Assembly (NCBI RefSeq): GCF_020421205.1
Contig: NZ_JAIZZH010000007.1
Coordinates: 1-64,000, forward strand
From: Hymenobacter pini
GTDB lineage: Bacteria; Bacteroidota; Bacteroidia; Cytophagales; Hymenobacteraceae
Direction of reading: 5' to 3'
DNA length: 64,000 nt
Within the stretch, counting starts at the first letter, position 1; every line of letters starts with the position of its first letter. Below, piece after piece: positions 63,020-64,000 of the stretch. The translations under genes were made by a program, and so were the position numbers. The notes beneath the pieces are model-generated. The model made no database searches, was not told the origin of the DNA, and worked only from the letters and a program-made list of their open reading frames with translations.

Positions 63020-64000
63020 GAGCAGGCTTTTTTTGGAGAAGCGCACAAAGTCCGAATACGCCGAAACAGAAACCCGACGTAAGCAGGTTCGTGCTGAGTA
63101 GCGCCCCGTACTTGCCGTCGCCCAGATGCAGGGCACCGGGCAGGGGGAACATCGTCAGCAGGCCGCCCAGCACCAGCCCCCCAATAACCGACAGGTGAAA
63201 GGCCAGGCGCGGCACGGGCACGTGCCAGAACAAAAACACGGGGGCCAGCCCCAGCACCAGCGTGCCGCTGATGGTGGTGGCCGACAGGATGGCGGGGTTA
63301 AAAAACACCGGGATGGTGCCCAGTACCGTCAGCACCACCATGGCCCACCGCCCCCGCGCTACGCTGGGCTCGGCCGCTTTGCTCAGGTCAATGCTGATGA
63401 GCTTGGAAAACGAGGCCATGGCTGAATCCAGAGTCGAGGAAGCCGAAGTCACCATAATCAGGTTCATGAGCAGCAGCATGGGCACCCCGAAGTAGCGCGC
63501 CACGGCCACCGGGGCTTCACCCGTGAGGGCGTGAAGCTTGGCAAAGATGCCCACGAAGCTGAAAAAAACGATGCAGCCCGCGCCGATGGCCCCCGCCCAA
63601 AGGTAGGACCGCAGGGTGGTGCGCGTGTCAGTAATAAACCCCCGGTCGGTGAGCACCGGGTCGTGGAAGGGGTAGCTGAAGCACTGCACCAGCGCCACCA
63701 GCAGCAAATCCACGCCCTGCCCCAGCTTCCACTCCCCGCTGCCCAGGAAGGGCCGCAGGCTCCCCCCGTACTCCGGCAGGATAAATCCTAGGATAACCGT
63801 GAGCAGCACCACGAAAAGCGAGAGCTGAATCACGTCGGTCATGATGGAGCTGCTCATGCCCCCTTTGAGCGTGTAGGCCAGCGTGAGCAGGGTGAAAACC
63901 ACTATGGCCGCGTAGTAAGCCGACGTGCCCGGCCCGCCGAAATAGGAGCCGATGACGATGGTATTGGACCAGATTTCGTTGTACAGGCGAATGATAATCA
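63012..64000 (-). CDS. Sodium:solute symporter (SSS family), 5' end outside window
   Basis: The last about 329 residues of a symporter with about 11 TM helices. The window edge cuts within the segment RLYNEIWSNTIVIGSYFGGPG, and the C-terminal part contains DAMASFSKLISIDL, the usual SSS Na2-site helix (TSASSTLDSAMAS). It ends in TAA overlapping the phosphoesterase start by 8 bases, so the two are co-translated. Substrate unknown; uptake of a sugar, nucleobase or organoarsenical is conceivable. The start lies upstream, beyond the right edge. Confidence 0.85.
   Translation of the reverse strand, partial: IIIRLYNEIWSNTIVIGSYFGGPGTSAYYAAIVVFTLLTLAYTLKGGMSSSIMTDVIQLSLFVVLLTVILGFILPEYGGSLRPFLGSGEWKLGQGVDLLLVALVQCFSYPFHDPVLTDRGFITDTRTTLRSYLWAGAIGAGCIVFFSFVGIFAKLHALTGEAPVAVARYFGVPMLLLMNLIMVTSASSTLDSAMASFSKLISIDLSKAAEPSVARGRWAMVVLTVLGTIPVFFNPAILSATTISGTLVLGLAPVFLFWHVPVPRLAFHLSVIGGLVLGGLLTMFPLPGALHLGDGKYGALLSTNLLTSGFCFGVFGLCALLQKKPAHG

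Overview
The window looks like chromosomal DNA from a Bacteroidota species, most likely order Cytophagales and close to Hymenobacter. The grounds are: high GC (judged by eye); promoters of the TAnnTTTG type; few Shine-Dalgarno sequences; a SusC-type TonB receptor; a fused E1 alpha/beta 2-oxoacid dehydrogenase; a bacillithiol-type bacilliredoxin (YtxJ); and several families typical of this group (DUF6799, DUF4136, DUF6428, DUF6134, Rieske-like lipoproteins). There is no rRNA, CRISPR array or prophage. One tRNA (Asn) and one decayed insertion sequence (IS) are present.

1-41 kb is mostly housekeeping DNA in short transcription units, often closed by strong hairpin terminators. It holds a periplasmic trehalase, two tandem group III truncated-globin-like genes, the 2-oxoglutarate dehydrogenase E1/E2 pair (sucA-odhB), a yellow/MRJP-family lipoprotein, a NERD-like/coiled-coil/WG-repeat membrane protein, CsbD, a DprA-like SLOG protein, DUF1206, a saccharopine/alanine dehydrogenase-like enzyme, glycine decarboxylase gcvP, lipA, OsmC, YtxJ, the branched-chain-type E1 fusion, an orphan SusC-like receptor, an M16 protease, three tandem secreted proteins sharing a TDYxGRP motif, pheS, a Rieske-like lipoprotein without the histidine ligands, and tRNA-Asn. 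Large inverted repeats recur between genes (about 1-98, 5247-5323, 20349-20449, 26558-26611, 29010-29074, 30219-30318).

40.46-41.17 kb is an internally deleted and frameshifted IS3-family element. It marks the boundary to the second part.

41.7-64 kb is the most interesting region. It is an extended arsenic resistance and organoarsenical (arsenosugar, perhaps arsenolipid) locus of about 22 kb. A plus-strand operon carries arsR, a DUF6428 gene, a metallophosphoesterase, an ArsN-like acetyltransferase and the arsenite pump acr3. It converges on a minus-strand operon with an Omp85-type outer-membrane barrel, a TIGR04283-type glycosyltransferase, an epimerase, an SDR, a CMD/peroxidase-like protein and the radical SAM enzyme arsS. 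Beyond this lie DUF547 and DUF6134 secreted proteins, a membrane rhodanese, a cellulose-synthase-like glycosyltransferase, a NosR/NapH-like 4Fe-4S membrane protein, an FAD reductase, a DPM-like glycosyltransferase, a GT-C membrane mannosyltransferase-like protein, TIGR04282-type and second TIGR04283-type transferases, a fatty-acid-hydroxylase-type di-iron enzyme, a second metallophosphoesterase paralogue whose metal site is destroyed, and a sodium:solute symporter cut by the window end. The arsenite methyltransferase ArsM, which normally acts before ArsS, is not visible here. My inference is that the locus takes arsenite through sugar arsenicals to a glycosylated or lipid-linked product that is placed in or exported across the envelope. 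The individual families are known; the combination with lipid, redox and outer-membrane functions is the part that merits study.
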